In this document: positions 1 to 11,059 of the stretch, piece by piece
How positions within the stretch are numbered: the stretch's first letter is position 1
How the letters are laid out: each line of letters begins with the position of its first letter
DNA from: Multifurca ochricompacta
Taxonomy: Eukaryota; Basidiomycota; Agaricomycetes; Russulales; Russulaceae
Direction: 5' to 3'
Assembly: GCA_022496185.1 (NCBI GenBank)
Contig: WTXG01000213.1
Span: forward strand, 1 to 63,010
Length of the DNA stretch: 63,010 nt
The notes under the pieces: generated by a model
Database searches by the model: none
The model's input: only the letters and a program-made list of their open reading frames with translations
What the model was told of the DNA's origin: nothing
Program-made: the position numbers and the translations under genes

Positions 1-101
1 CCCGCCAGACTCATCACACTAAAGTCGCACTCACAACTTTCAGACAAAGGCAAAACAAGACACATTTCAAATTTCTACCGGCGACAGCGATAACGCGCAA
101 A

Positions 102-767
102 ATGTCCAACATCCCTATCACTCACGCCTCCCTTACGAGAGTATCAACCAAGGTCAGTCAGTCAACCATACACACCAACCCCCCCCTCCCTCCCTCCCAC
201 CCATACAATTCCAAGCCCTGTGACAAATATTTGGTCCCTGATCCAGCGAGTTGATGAATACGTACGCAGATGCACCCGCAGCGATTGGGCCGTATAGTCA
301 AGCCATCGTGAGCCCCCTTTCGTCTTTGTCTCCGGTTGCCTCGGCTTCGACCCAAGACCGGCATATTCGTCGAGGCGGCGTCGAAGCGCAGGCACGCCAG
401 GCACTCCAGAACCTGAAGAACGTCGTCGAAGCCAGTGGGAGTGAAGTGGGTAAGATCGTCAAGACGACAGTAAGTGTATATAACGTCCACGCTACGATCG
501 ATCCTGACTGATCATGACTGGAACCAACGCGTCAGGTTTTCTTGAAGGATATGAATGATTTTGGAGCTGTGAACATGATATATGAACAGTTCTTTGGACA
601 GCATAAACCTGCGAGGTGTGTCGTCGTCGTCGTCGTCTCACGGCTGAACCTACCGGGTAGCACACCCACGTTAACATGTTGACACGATTTCCAGATCGTT
701 GGTAGAGGTGGCCCGGATTCCTCGCGATGGACTTTTCGAGATTGAGGCTATTGCGTCAGTCGCATGA
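102..767 (+). CDS. RidA/YjgF/UK114 family protein, core segment scrambled
   Basis: RidA proteins hydrolyse reactive enamine/imine intermediates made by PLP enzymes. Exon 1 is 102-152 (ATG at 102). Exon 2 starts about 251 and carries the family motif AAIGPYSQAI. It is followed by EAQARQALQNLKNVVEASGS and, after two more introns, FLKDMNDFGAVN, HKPARS and the C-terminal EIEAIASVA with stop TGA at 765-767. Between GPYSQAI and GGVEAQA the open frame is not RidA-like. The expected FVFVSG..GFDP and KTGIFVE strings are present but lie in the other two frames. They reconnect if single bases are added in the C run at 313-317, the CCC at 351-353 and the GG at 374-375. The three losses sum to one codon, so the frame stays open. 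This may be consensus error or real decay. Family assignment is sure; functionality is not. Confidence 0.85.
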
Positions 768-2547
768 AGCTTTCTTTCTCTCTCTCTCTCTCTCTCTCTT
801 TCCTGGAATTGCTTTTTCTAAAAAAAATAATCGATCTCTATCAGGCGCTGTGACCTCTACCAGAACCCATCTCCCCTGGGTAGTCACCTGTAAAAAAAGA
901 AAAAGAAGAAAAAAAAGAAGAAATCATGCGTGCGATCAGGCAGACATGCGATCGACCTCACACTCGCAATAAAAAAATAACACTTTGTTGGATGCTTTTT
1001 AAGCCCCAGTTTTTTAACAATGCCACATGCTACACACTTACTCATTGGGTTTTTTCGGCCCCGACTATAATATGTCATCCAATAACAACCTGTACCGGGC
1101 CTAAGGACGAATCCCCCCCCATTTTTTTTGATTTCGCGCCCAGTCCTTCGATCTTGTCGCGCACTTCAATCACTTGGCGTACATCATTCACAACTTTTAA
1201 GGGTTCACAGAGTGCGTGTGAAAGAGAGAGCCCGAGAACCGATGACGCAGTCGCCTTTGTGTCGTCCCTCATAAAGTCGTTCGGTTTTTTTTTTAACATT
1301 CTACAACTTACGCAATGGCCGAGGTGTTTTATTTGTTTTTGATCCGGCGGTCGCAAGACAAGATAAAAGGTTTTTTTAAGTCGAGGGATGTTAGAGGCTT
1401 TATCAGTCTTGCTTTAACCGTACCTAGTGCCTAGTGAGGGAATCCTCAACCTGATCACCTGTATACAGCACCCCCACTACCGGGCGCGAAGGTGGCAAAA
1501 ATTATTGTGCGAGAAGGTTTTCATCACTACCGAGTTTGATGTGAGCTTTTTTTTTTTTTACTGCCCTGAGATAATTCCCTGATAACCCCCCCCCCCTCCC
1601 CTCTTGCAGAAATGCAGTTGCAGAAACATTTAGGGGATTTCAATTTCGCTCCCTTGGAGCGGTAGAAGCGAGGAATCTAAGATTATTAGCCGTGCTACTA
1701 CGCCTTTTGGGAAACTTCCTTTCAACACCTCTTTTTTTCAAGATCTGGCCTGTAAGTTTCCACCCAACGACGGAGAAATGGCCTCTGACACACTCTTAAA
1801 GGTTGCGCGTGCACGCCCTCCTCCCACCGCATCTCGGTTAGGGTTAGGGGTTAGATAGAGTCTGGTGAACTGCACTATAGGAGGATAGGATAGAAAATAT
1901 CAATATTCTAGCCATTGTATCGACCCGATTTTACGATAGAGAAGCGCTGTAATCTAAAGCTGTCCCTCCTCGATTGATGGATTAATCCAAATTTGTTGTA
2001 CTTGCTGGTGTTTCTTGTGACATCCCTCTCTCAAGTCCAGGTCCAGGTCCAGGTCTACGCCACACTGAACTTTACATTCTGAACTTTCCCCTTGCCCCTT
2101 GCTTTCTGTTCATGTAGCACTTGGCGGGACAGCACGTGGCTCGGCAAATACGCGCGTGTGGTGCAGTCACGTAAGATGGATGCTAAGGATACACGGGGGC
2201 CAATATGGGGAGGACACGAGGAGGGGGGAGGGGGAGGAGGAAGGGACTTTAGACTTGACTTTGATTTGCGTCTGCGTGCGTCGCGTCGTATTGCATCAAG
2301 CCACAGGAACTGTGCGTGTGTCTCTTTTCTTTTCTTTTCTTTTCAAAACAGATGAAACGTATATGATGGGTTACATTTGACCTGACGAAAGGAGGTATTC
2401 AGTCCCAAATGCCCAGCGCGGTTTCACGTTGAGCCTAAATTAAAAAATATGTATATCCTACATCCACCTACGGACTATGGACCATGACCATGATGACCAT
2501 GCGTGCGCGCCCACGTCAGCCCTTTGGAAACGGGTTACTCGGACCGA
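768..2547. other. Intergenic, low-complexity stretch
   Basis: I recognise no gene on either strand. The stretch contains CT-, A/G- and C-rich simple tracts (about 775-800, 892-925, 1546-1560, 1586-1600, 2220-2245) and one telomere-like box. A 93-codon minus-strand frame at 1075-1356 has no family resemblance that I can see. Confidence 0.5.
1836..1854 (+). promoter_or_regulatory. Short interstitial TTAGGG-type repeat
   Basis: The sequence reads ggttagggttaggggttag, about three units of the TTAGGG telomere-type motif. It is far too short to be a telomere. Teloboxes of this kind act as binding sites for TRF/Tbf1-like factors in some fungi; a role here is inference. Confidence 0.4.
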
Positions 2548-2576
2548 ATATAAATTAGGGTTAGGGTCAGGTTAGG
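2548..2576 (+). promoter_or_regulatory. TATA-like plus TTAGGG box upstream of DSK2
   Basis: ATATAAAT (2548-2555) runs straight into ttagggttagggtcaggtta (2555-2574), ending about 77 bases before the DSK2 start codon. The position suits a core promoter with a telobox-type element. Function is inferred from position only. Confidence 0.45.
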
Positions 2577-2652
2577 TGACGCTGCCGCTGTAAAGTTTTG
2601 TTGGCGTGAGGAACGGACGGATGATAACAAACGTCTTTTCTTTCTTCCCCTC

Positions 2653-4152
2653 ATGTCGGATTCCGAGATTGTTATAAATGTTAAAGGTTCGGTCATTTTT
2701 CCTCTTGATTAAAATTATCAGTGATCGAATCGACAAATCCCCAGGTCCCAGCGAGCTCAAGCTCCAACTTACAATAAACACCGACAAGACGGTGGCCGAC
2801 CTCAAGCAAGCTATTGCGGACAAGTCCGATGTGCCGGCTGACCGCCAACGGCTAATATACTCTGGTTCGTTTTTCCTCTCTGCCTCCCTCTCACATCCTT
2901 GGCTCTATTGCTAACAGAATAATTTTTTCTAGGGAGAGTGTTAAAGGCAAGTCATTAAGCATATTGCGTCATCCGCGCTTCACTCTGCTGATATATATCC
3001 TTTCGGACGGCGCCCCGTACAGGATGACGACCAGCTCTCCGTGTACAAAATTCAGTCTTCCCATACCATTCACATGGTCAAAGGTGCTGCCAGGTCGCCA
3101 GCCGCGTCCTCATCAGCCCAATCGCCGCCGCCCCAACCCTTACCAAACATGCAGACCGGGCAGAACGTACACGATCCACTTACCCAATTGAATAGCCATA
3201 TGGGGTACGGGCTCATGGCCGGTCTTAACCCATTCGCCGATATGGGAGTCAATCCCAACGACCCAAACATGGTGTGTACTGATTCGTTCCTCTCTTTGGC
3301 TTCCCTTGAACTGACAAATGCGCAGTTGCAGTCAATGATGAACTCTCCCGAATTCCTACAACAGATGTCTTCTTTGATGTCGAACCCAGCCATTCTTGAC
3401 CAAGCCTTGGCACTAAACCCACAGTACTCTGCCATTGGCCCCCAAGCTCGTGAGATCTTCCAGAGTGAACGGTTCCGACAGATGATGTTCGCCTTCCCTC
3501 CCCTCTCCCCCTATCTAAATCCCCAACTTCTCTCGTGAGGCTGACTTTTTAGACAGGTCGAATCCTGAAACCCTGCGTAGTATGATACAGATGGCTTCGA
3601 TGATGCGCAACGCCGGCTTTGACCCGCTTGCCGGCGGCCCCCTTGGCGGGCCAACTCCGTCAGGTTTCCCTGCGCCTGGAAATCCTAATGAGCTGCCAGC
3701 TCCCAACACCAACCCGCCACCTGCGACACCCGGGGGCACTCCTGCGGCTGGCGCCGGGCCGACACCAGCTCCGAACTTGTTCGGCCTGAACCCGTTTGCA
3801 GCAGATCCAAACGCGCTGTTGCAGTTCCTCGGGGCCGGTGGTGCTGCTGGGCTCGGTAACGGCGCTTCGCCTCTTGGAGGTGCCGCTCCGCCTCCGGACA
3901 CACGCCCTCCTGAGGAGCGGTTCCAAGTTCAGCTCCAAGTGCGCACGACTTCTTCTTTCCCCCCCCCCCCCCCGTTTGCGTGTTTCTCCCGTTGTGGTGA
4001 TTGACATGACCCTCTCCGCTCTTTTTCTTTATGCACAGCAATTACAAGATATGGGTTTCACTAACGCTTCGCAAAATGTGCGCGCACTGCTCGCGACAGG
4101 CGGAAACGTGCATTCTGCGATAGAGTACATTCTCAATGGGGGCGGATTGTAG
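2653..4152 (+). CDS. DSK2: DSK2/ubiquilin, UBL-UBA proteasome shuttle
   Basis: This is a ubiquitin-receptor shuttle that binds polyubiquitinated clients through its UBA domain and the proteasome through its UBL domain. Exons are 2653-2686, 2745-2864, 2933-2946, 3023-3271, 3326-3486, 3557-3938 and 4039-4152, which join without a frame break to about 357 residues. The N-terminal UBL (about 1-75) has ELKLQLTINTDKTVADLKQA and RLIYSG. A proline-rich linker follows. A STI1-like region (about 140-215) has SPEFLQQMSSLMSNPAILDQ and SNPETLRSMIQMASMM. A Gly/Pro/Ala-rich tract precedes a C-terminal UBA with LQDMGFTNASQNVRALLATG and AIEYIL. Exon 3 is only 14 nt and is followed by a GC donor (AAG/gcaagt). 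The gene looks intact. Confidence 0.95.
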
Positions 4153-5097
4153 CGCAGGGAAAATGTTTTGTTAGAGAGGGCCCAGGATAGTAGTAATAGC
4201 TTTTTTTTTTTTTTGTTCTGCTGTCACTCTCTTTTCATATCGATTGGCGCTCTCGATGTGCCTGTATTGACTAGTTTTGTATGGGATGATTAGTAGCTTC
4301 CCCCATCGTCGTACAAGTTGCAGGCTTAGGGCTTTGGTAGGTTTATATTATGTGACCTTGCTTTTTCTTGCCCCTCGTCACTTCACATAATGACATCCCA
4401 ATTCGAGGTTGAAGGCAGCAAAACAACAATTGATGGCGGAACTTGGTAGTTCCGGACTAGGTTATTATGTCTGCTCTATCTCGAAATTTTACGACTTATA
4501 TCCATTAACCATATCGATAAAACTAACGGGTTCATGTGGGGCTTAACTTACAGTCTCCCTCCGTAAATAATAACAATTCTAACAAGGCTGTGACCCGCAT
4601 CAGACCCTGGCTATGGCAATTACAAGAGAAAAGCTTGATCATTTCAACTCATTTCATCGAAGAACCCAAAGACAAAGTCGGTCAAAAGTTTTTTTTCTGC
4701 ACCCAAAGAAGAATTTTGCTGCTACGATGAGCTCAAGCAGGCGTCTGGCACGACAGATGGGTAAAATGAAGAGCATGGCGTAGTAACATAATTCGTATAT
4801 AAAAAAATACAACTGGAGGCGCCCTTTCACAAAGTCTTAGGCGATTGGGGCTGACCCCGCCCCCCCGTAGCCAGACGGTCCATGTCATCACTACCGAAGA
4901 CATGATTCAGGTTATCTAAAGAAGGATCGTTGGGCTCGTGGCCAAAGAAAACAACAGATGGTTGGAAGAGGACACGAACAAAATTCTGAATGATGTCTCA
5001 GCGTAGCTTAGAAACAATGACTACCTTATGCCGGGATTTTAGCATCGATTTATGTGATTTTTCTTGACGCGGATGGAATTTCACCCCTCCGTGATAA
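4153..5097. other. Intergenic, no recognised gene
   Basis: The 3' flank of DSK2 has a T run (4200-4214). I see no convincing coding frame, repeat or RNA gene on either strand. Confidence 0.5.
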
Positions 5098-5770
5098 ATG
5101 AAGAGCACGTCGGTTATGAATCACAGCTATCCGATGGATGAGAAATTTGTGGACGCTGGTAGACATTTCATTTCTACGCACGGGAAGAAGATAGGGGAGC
5201 CACAACTGGTGGACCTATCAACAAGATGCTCTACCCTGCGCTGCGTAGCGACCCCGGCGACGGTCACAATTTCCAGGTGCAGGCATGCCGGTTATAGATT
5301 GCCAATTGTTGCAAAAATTCATTCCCCGACCTGTACAGAACGAAGCCAGAGATGGGTCACTCCACCAAACAAACAGAAGCAACACCCTTGCTTAAGGTGC
5401 AAGAGGTTCTCCTGTTGCTCCTGCGGAGCTATCATTTTCGTCTCTGGATGGTAATACCTGAATCAACGGGCGTGCTCGTTTCGGCAGCTGGCGTATTGGT
5501 CGTAGGCGGCGGGAGGTGTCATTTCCATTCTCATGGTCTTCGGAATCCGAGCCAGAGGACGAAGAAGATGAAGAAGATGACGCTGATGAGGAAGAGGACG
5601 AGGACGAAGACGAAGACGAAGACGAGGATGAGGATGAGGATGAGGATGAGGACGATGAGTCGCCCGTCGTTCCGCACCGCGTTTTCGAATCCGATGAGCT
5701 AGATGACGAACTAGAAACTGAACCTTCTCTCGTTCGCCGTTGTTCAAAGACACCCAAGCCGAGATCCTAA
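5098..5770 (+). pseudogene. Unrecognised, probably degraded gene ending in an acidic tail
   Basis: I do not recognise the family. The plus strand carries plausible coding segments in different frames: FVDAGRHFISTHGKK near 5143-5190, GPINKMLYPALRSDPGDGHN near 5209-5268, and a C-terminal frame 5516-5770 with a long Asp/Glu tract followed by HRVFESDELDDELETEP and a TAA stop. A TAA codon interrupts the middle segment near 5391. The pieces may be one gene with introns and lesions or unrelated stretches. A minus-strand polyserine frame across the acidic tract is taken as its shadow. Confidence 0.25.
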
Positions 5771-6474
5771 AATTTTTTCATTTTCACTCTCCAAATCAGT
5801 ATGTGGTTGAAGGGGGAGAGAGATAGGTTTGTTCGCTTGCCATCTGTATTACGCGTTCATCGGTCTCCTCGATATGCTCGATATCGATACTCCGTGGATC
5901 TCTTTGCAACAGTTCTGCATTGGACTGTTCAATTTTGGGAAGGAACTGTTGAACTCTTGCAAGCACTATATAGAAATAATGGTGATATTAATGTCAAGTG
6001 TGTTGCTAGATTGATAGAGAGCGGGACGATCGCACGTTCGGTGGATGGTTCTACAGAGAATGTCTTGCGCTCTCCAAAGTCAAAGGATGCATTGTCGGTA
6101 GTAGAAGGTCCACTTTCATTCAACCTTTCGAGAATATCCCCTACAGACCGAACATTTGACAGAGCCCATGACTACTAATGAAAGAATACGCACGAAGTCG
6201 GTTCTGTCGTTGCTCTTCATCTTCAACCTCGAGTATCTCAGGTTTTTTCTCTGAGGCCATTTTCGGGAGTAAAAAAGAAGGGAATAACAGGCGAAGCTCG
6301 TTTCAAGACCGATGGGTGGGATGGGGAAGAAGTTATTTAATTGTGGTTAGGTTTACCCCACGACCATCCTCGCCAGTGGTCACTCTCGTCTTGCTGCAAA
6401 CTGCAATTGCGCCTTCATCTTCTAAAATAATATTACGAGCTACAAGCCGCGCATTACGCGCACTTTTTTTGCCT
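5771..6474. other. Intergenic, 5' flank of the DUS1-like gene
   Basis: There are some open frames on both strands but none resembles a known family. I see no clear TATA box close to the ATG at 6475. Confidence 0.4.
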
Positions 6475-8076
6475 ATGGAGGCTTCGACTCATATCGTCTC
6501 CTCGCCGCGCCAGAAATTAAAGGGCTATGAATTTTACGACCAAGTGCTGGGAAGCCCCAAATACGTTGTCGCGCCGATGGTTGATCAAAGCGAGCTCGTG
6601 CGTCATTCTGATTATATGATTTGCGCATCAAGATGCTCAACGTTTATCGGTCTCAGGCGTGGCGGACACTGTCCAGGAGATACGGTGTGCAGGTAAATTA
6701 CTGAATCCTTTTTTTGTTTTTGTTTTTCAGAGGGGCGTTGATAGAGCGTTTTCTTTTGTTTTTACCCCAGCTGGCATATACCCCTATGATTAACGCCAAG
6801 ATGTATGCCAATAACAAGCGTAACGGCTATCGCGAGATTGCTTTCAACACCGCGTTCGGAGAGGAAGGTGGACCAGGCGATCGGCCGCTTATAATCCAAT
6901 TTTGCGCGAACGATCCTGAACAACTGCTCGCTTCTGCAACGGCGTTAGAGAGACATTGTGATGGGGTGGACATCAACTTGGGATGCCCGCAGGACATCGC
7001 GCGGAAGGGCCACTATGGGAGCTTTCTACAGGATGAATGGGACTTAATTTATCAACTCAGTCCGTGCTTTTTCTTTTTTTTTTTGCCCCTTATTCGTGGC
7101 TAAACAGTTTCGAAACAAAAAGTTAATACTCTACACACGAATCTTTCAATACCTGTGACAGCGAAGTTCCGCGTATTCCCTTCACTGGAGAAAACCGTTG
7201 AATATGCAAAGATGCTTGAGCGTGCTGGAGCGCAGATATTGACATGCCACGGTCGGACACGGGAGCAACGTGGCCAAAACACCGTGTGCAGACCCTTTTT
7301 TTTGTTTCCCTGTTCGGCATTTTAACGTTCCTTTTTGCGGCTTGCAGGGTCTCGCCGACTGGGTAAAGATACGCGCAGTGAAGGAGGCAGTCTCGGTTCC
7401 CGTTTTCGCGAACGGCAACATCCTCACGCACTCTGATATCGCGCGCTGCCTCGCCGAGACAGGTGCTGATGCAGTGATGTCCGCAGAAGGCCAATTATAC
7501 AACGCCGCGCTCTTCGCCCCTTCTCCAGCACCGTCGACGTCAGGCGGACTACATCCGCGGCATGCCGACCTCGCGCTCGAATACCTAGACATTGTGTCGA
7601 GTCAGAAGACGCCTACGCCACCGAGCGGGATCAAAGGCCATCTTTTCAAGTTGCTGAGACCCGCGCTCTCCCGCGAGATCGACTTGCGCAATGCACTCGG
7701 ACAGCTCCGCGGTGCCGATCTCGCACCTTATTATCAAATCGTTCGGGAGATGAAAAAGAGGATGGATCGGGATGCTGATGAAGCTGCGGGAGATGAGGGC
7801 AACGAGGAGGTGGGGGAAAGAAGATTTCCTCACTGGGTGGTGCAGCCATATGTAAGACCGCTGCCCCCCTCTCAAAAGCAGGTAGAAGGTGAGTTTCAAA
7901 GTCTCTTAGACAATGGTTGCTGATCGATTTTTCGGTCAGTGGCTTCAATCACGGCAGCGAAGCGCCCACATTCCGAGCGGACGCCGGAGCCCGCAGATGA
8001 CGACGAGGTGAAGCGTGTTAGACATGATGGTGCAGGACAGGGACAGGTACGAGCGCCGGTTTCAGCAGTTCCGTGA
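6475..8076 (+). CDS. DUS1: tRNA-dihydrouridine synthase, DUS1 type
   Basis: This FMN enzyme reduces uridine to dihydrouridine in the tRNA D-loop (positions 16/17 in yeast Dus1) using NAD(P)H. Exons are 6475-6597, 6657-6692, 6771-7059, 7108-7283, 7348-7888 and 7940-8076, giving 433 residues with all phases consistent. The TIM-barrel motifs run in order: [53 protein letters not shown] with the family's catalytic Cys, [31 protein letters not shown] and [12 protein letters not shown]. The C-terminal helical domain is followed by a basic/acidic tail with [11 protein letters not shown] and VKRVRH. Length and motif order fit DUS1 rather than DUS2-4. No lesion was seen. Confidence 0.93.
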
Positions 8077-8335
8077 CTGTAGTAGATATCAGAGTCTCGT
8101 GTGATTTTGAGCCATCATCACATCATACAAATGTGGCGCGTTCAATGTACTATGGCTGCCCTTCCTATTGACCAAGTCTTTGCAATTTTACAGCGCAGGG
8201 AGTGACAAACTATAGCCCAACTCAAAGTACCCACGGTGATCATTATCTTTTACTACTACTAAGTTCCTTCCGACCGCTGATTCGTATTCGATTTAACCAT
8301 CCTTGGGCATCACACTTCTTTTGACCCCTGAGAGT

Positions 8336-9509
8336 TTATTTGCTGAACCGATCAAACCATCTGATGATGCTCCTTGCGCTCTCTTCTTTCGCGAATTCTA
8401 TATTATTCGAGCATTTGATCAGCATTTCATGAAGGAGAGTGGATGGGAGGAATTGAAACACGAACTTTCATTTGGCACGTCGGGATCGCCCTTTACAGCG
8501 AAACCGTGGGACACACCACCAAAGAGTTGAAAGTGATAAACGGCTTTATTTTCTGCAAGGATGGTCTCGGCACGATGGCGCGACTCCAAAGGGAATTGTT
8601 GATCAACCTCTGCAAATAAAATTGCCAACGTCAACTCAACTCTGATCCTCCGTCAGAAAAATCCTAAATTTTCCCTCACCTGCGCACGAAAGGAAAAGAG
8701 GTTCTACGAGGTGATGAGCATAAAAGTTCCGAAAAAAATAAATAAGGATTGACACGTACTCTTGACATTCTTAAAGTGATCCTCATTCAAGAAGGATGGG
8801 TGCGCGATGGCAGCGGCCACTACCAAGTCCGTTGCAGCTGCCTCGAGTGTGAAGGGGGCACCAAAGCAATATCCTATGCGTGGTACAAATCGCATTCACT
8901 TTTTCCAAAGGCATGGGTCTATGAGGGGTTTACTCACCAACTGCAGCGTATTTTGTCGCCTCCGTTCCTGAAATGCGTCACGTGAACGCTGGATCGGACG
9001 TAAAGATGACGGCGACGACGACGACGACAACTAACCATACTTTGCCTTGATGGCTTTAATCCATCCGGGGATGATCTCTTTGCCCCTCGTGAGCTTCTTA
9101 GTCGCCCAATCGAACAAATCAAAGCCGGGCTGGGACCGTATCTGATCAAAGATGTCACCTTCGAAGTAGTCGGGCGCGACGACAAGATAGCCTTGCCAAC
9201 TGTCAGCGTTCTCCGTTTATTCGTTTAAGGGTGTGATGAGAGAAAGAGAGAGAGCGTGCCCGCCCCTTACGTACCGTTCGAAGCAAAGTAATCTATCAAC
9301 AACTGGTTATTGATGTACAAGGGCCCAAAGACGTCCGGAAAGAAGAATATGATGCGCGAATGTTTATCCTGACCGTCGTTGGACGGACTCCGGGCCAAAT
9401 ACGTATTGACGTTCGCGAGGACCTCGAAAGAGCCCGTGGCCGTGCCGGTGTGTTGCACGGTCCTAGTGCAACATTCGCGAGGTGCAGGAGCAAGAACGGG
9501 TGAAGCCAT
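8336..9509 (-). CDS. Dienelactone hydrolase family protein
   Basis: This is an alpha/beta hydrolase of the DLH family, whose members hydrolyse dienelactones and other esters; the substrate cannot be told from sequence. Reading on the minus strand, exons are 9509-9275, 9191-9036, 8967-8938, 8873-8760, 8703-8680, 8609-8466 and 8397-8336. They give 254 residues with all splice phases agreeing. IIFFFPDVFG and YLVVAPDYFEGDIF lie in the N-terminal half. The nucleophile elbow is GYCFGAPF, with Cys as DLH expects. AHPSFL, LSCAEVDQQFP (likely acid region) and GVSHGFAVKGDP (catalytic His) follow, and the C-terminus is IIRWFDRFSK. DLH is normally about 240-255 residues. The gene appears intact; the 24-nt and 30-nt exons are easy to miss. 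Confidence 0.9.
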
Positions 9510-11059
9510 TTTTTTTGCTTTTGCTTGCTATGCAATGTGGAAGGGGGGGGAGTATGGGAGTAGAACGAAGTAGGAGTGTGGGAGTGAAGAGAAATTGGGA
9601 TCTCTCTCCTTTTTATCAAATCATCTCATCATCCAATGTTGGATGTTGGGAACTTCCCATGGGTAGCCTGAAAAAGAAAGAGACATGACGTTGCCGATGC
9701 CGATGAGAAACGACATGGTTTTAAGACCCACTCAACCCCGTTGGTTTATGTGGACCAGGTCATCGACGAAGCTTTCGGCGGCTTCCCCCATGTGTGTATC
9801 AGTCGCGCGCTGACTGATGAAGAGGGATGAGATGATTAACTGACAACGCCCATCCAATTTATCAATCTGTTGACACACACAACGAAACTATTATGAGGGG
9901 GGTGCATGCTTCTTGATCTTATCCTTGTCGTAGGGGTGTCTTCTCTTGCTTGCTAATGCCCTTCACCTTCTACGTAGTTCCTGTTCGCTTTGTATCTCTT
10001 GCTGGGTTTGCCTTTCCACTGCACTAACAGAAGCAGAAAACCCGCACACTATTGAATGCTCAGTGACTTGTGACAACCGTATCCGCGTGTGTATGCAACG
10101 CACGCAATATATATCTGTATCTATAATTTACAGCCTCTTTTCTCTATTCTACTAATGAAAAGAGAGGTGACGAGACGTTGGCGCAAAGCTAGGCGACCCA
10201 GCTACACAAATTTTTATCACAATGCACTCCGCTTCGAATCTCCCTGCTCCCCGCGAAGATGCCTTTGACGAGCAAGGTAGAGTAGATGCATCCCAAAGGA
10301 GATATCGGGACAGAGTGAACGGATTGATTCATCGCATCACATGAAGTAGCAAATAGCGAGGCCACCTCGAAGAGGCTCTGCGTTCGCTGGAGCAGACCGT
10401 TGATACCATAAATCCCCTGTGAGTTCCCGTTACTGCGTCGTTGGAACGAGTATAATTTGGTCCGGGAAAACGGTGAGTGCGTGAATAAGAGGTAAGGTCA
10501 AGTCTTCCGTAGCTGTAGAGAGTAAGGATGCGAAACAGGGGATGGGGAGAATGCGCGCGGATATGGCACCGGGAGAAGATCGGGTGAGCAAACGCATGAA
10601 CCCGTGGGTTCATTCGTTCCAGCGGAAGCCTACGCGACTTGAGCGGACGGACGGACGTCCATGTGGAGGGAAATTTGTACCCCAGGCGCGGGGAATGTCA
10701 CGAGGTTGGGCCCAACTCTCTATTGGAGGAGACTACCGGCTGCCTGAGCATCGTGCACGTCATCCATGCTGTTCTGTGGTTCGAGGCTCATAGATACTAC
10801 TACTGATTCTCTCATCGAAGATGGCCACTCGGGGGCTGAGCGTGGCGCATGTGCTCTGCTGTGGGCCCAGAAAGGCTGCGGGAGCACAGAAAGGAGGCTA
10901 GAGAGCACGTAGATAGAGCAGTCATCCTGGGACAAATCATATGTGACTTCCTCGGCGTTGATGCAGACTACCCTACCCTTTAACGTGATCCCACCAAAGT
11001 AGAAGGAATAGTGCGATTTACTCGCCGGGGGAGATACTCCATGGTAATGAAAGTTGAAG
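9510..11059. other. Intergenic, no recognised gene
   Basis: There are open frames of up to 140 codons on the minus strand (10720-11142), overlapping the 3' end of the HNH gene, with no recognisable domain. I saw no repeat shared with the rest of the window. Confidence 0.4.

Noticed and set aside
1836..1854. Chromosome end
   Set aside because: Only about three TTAGGG units, with genes and other sequence on both sides.
5392..5757. Minus-strand polyserine protein
   Set aside because: It is the antisense of a GAGGAT-type acidic tract; the plus-strand frame has more protein-like flanks, and even that is weak.
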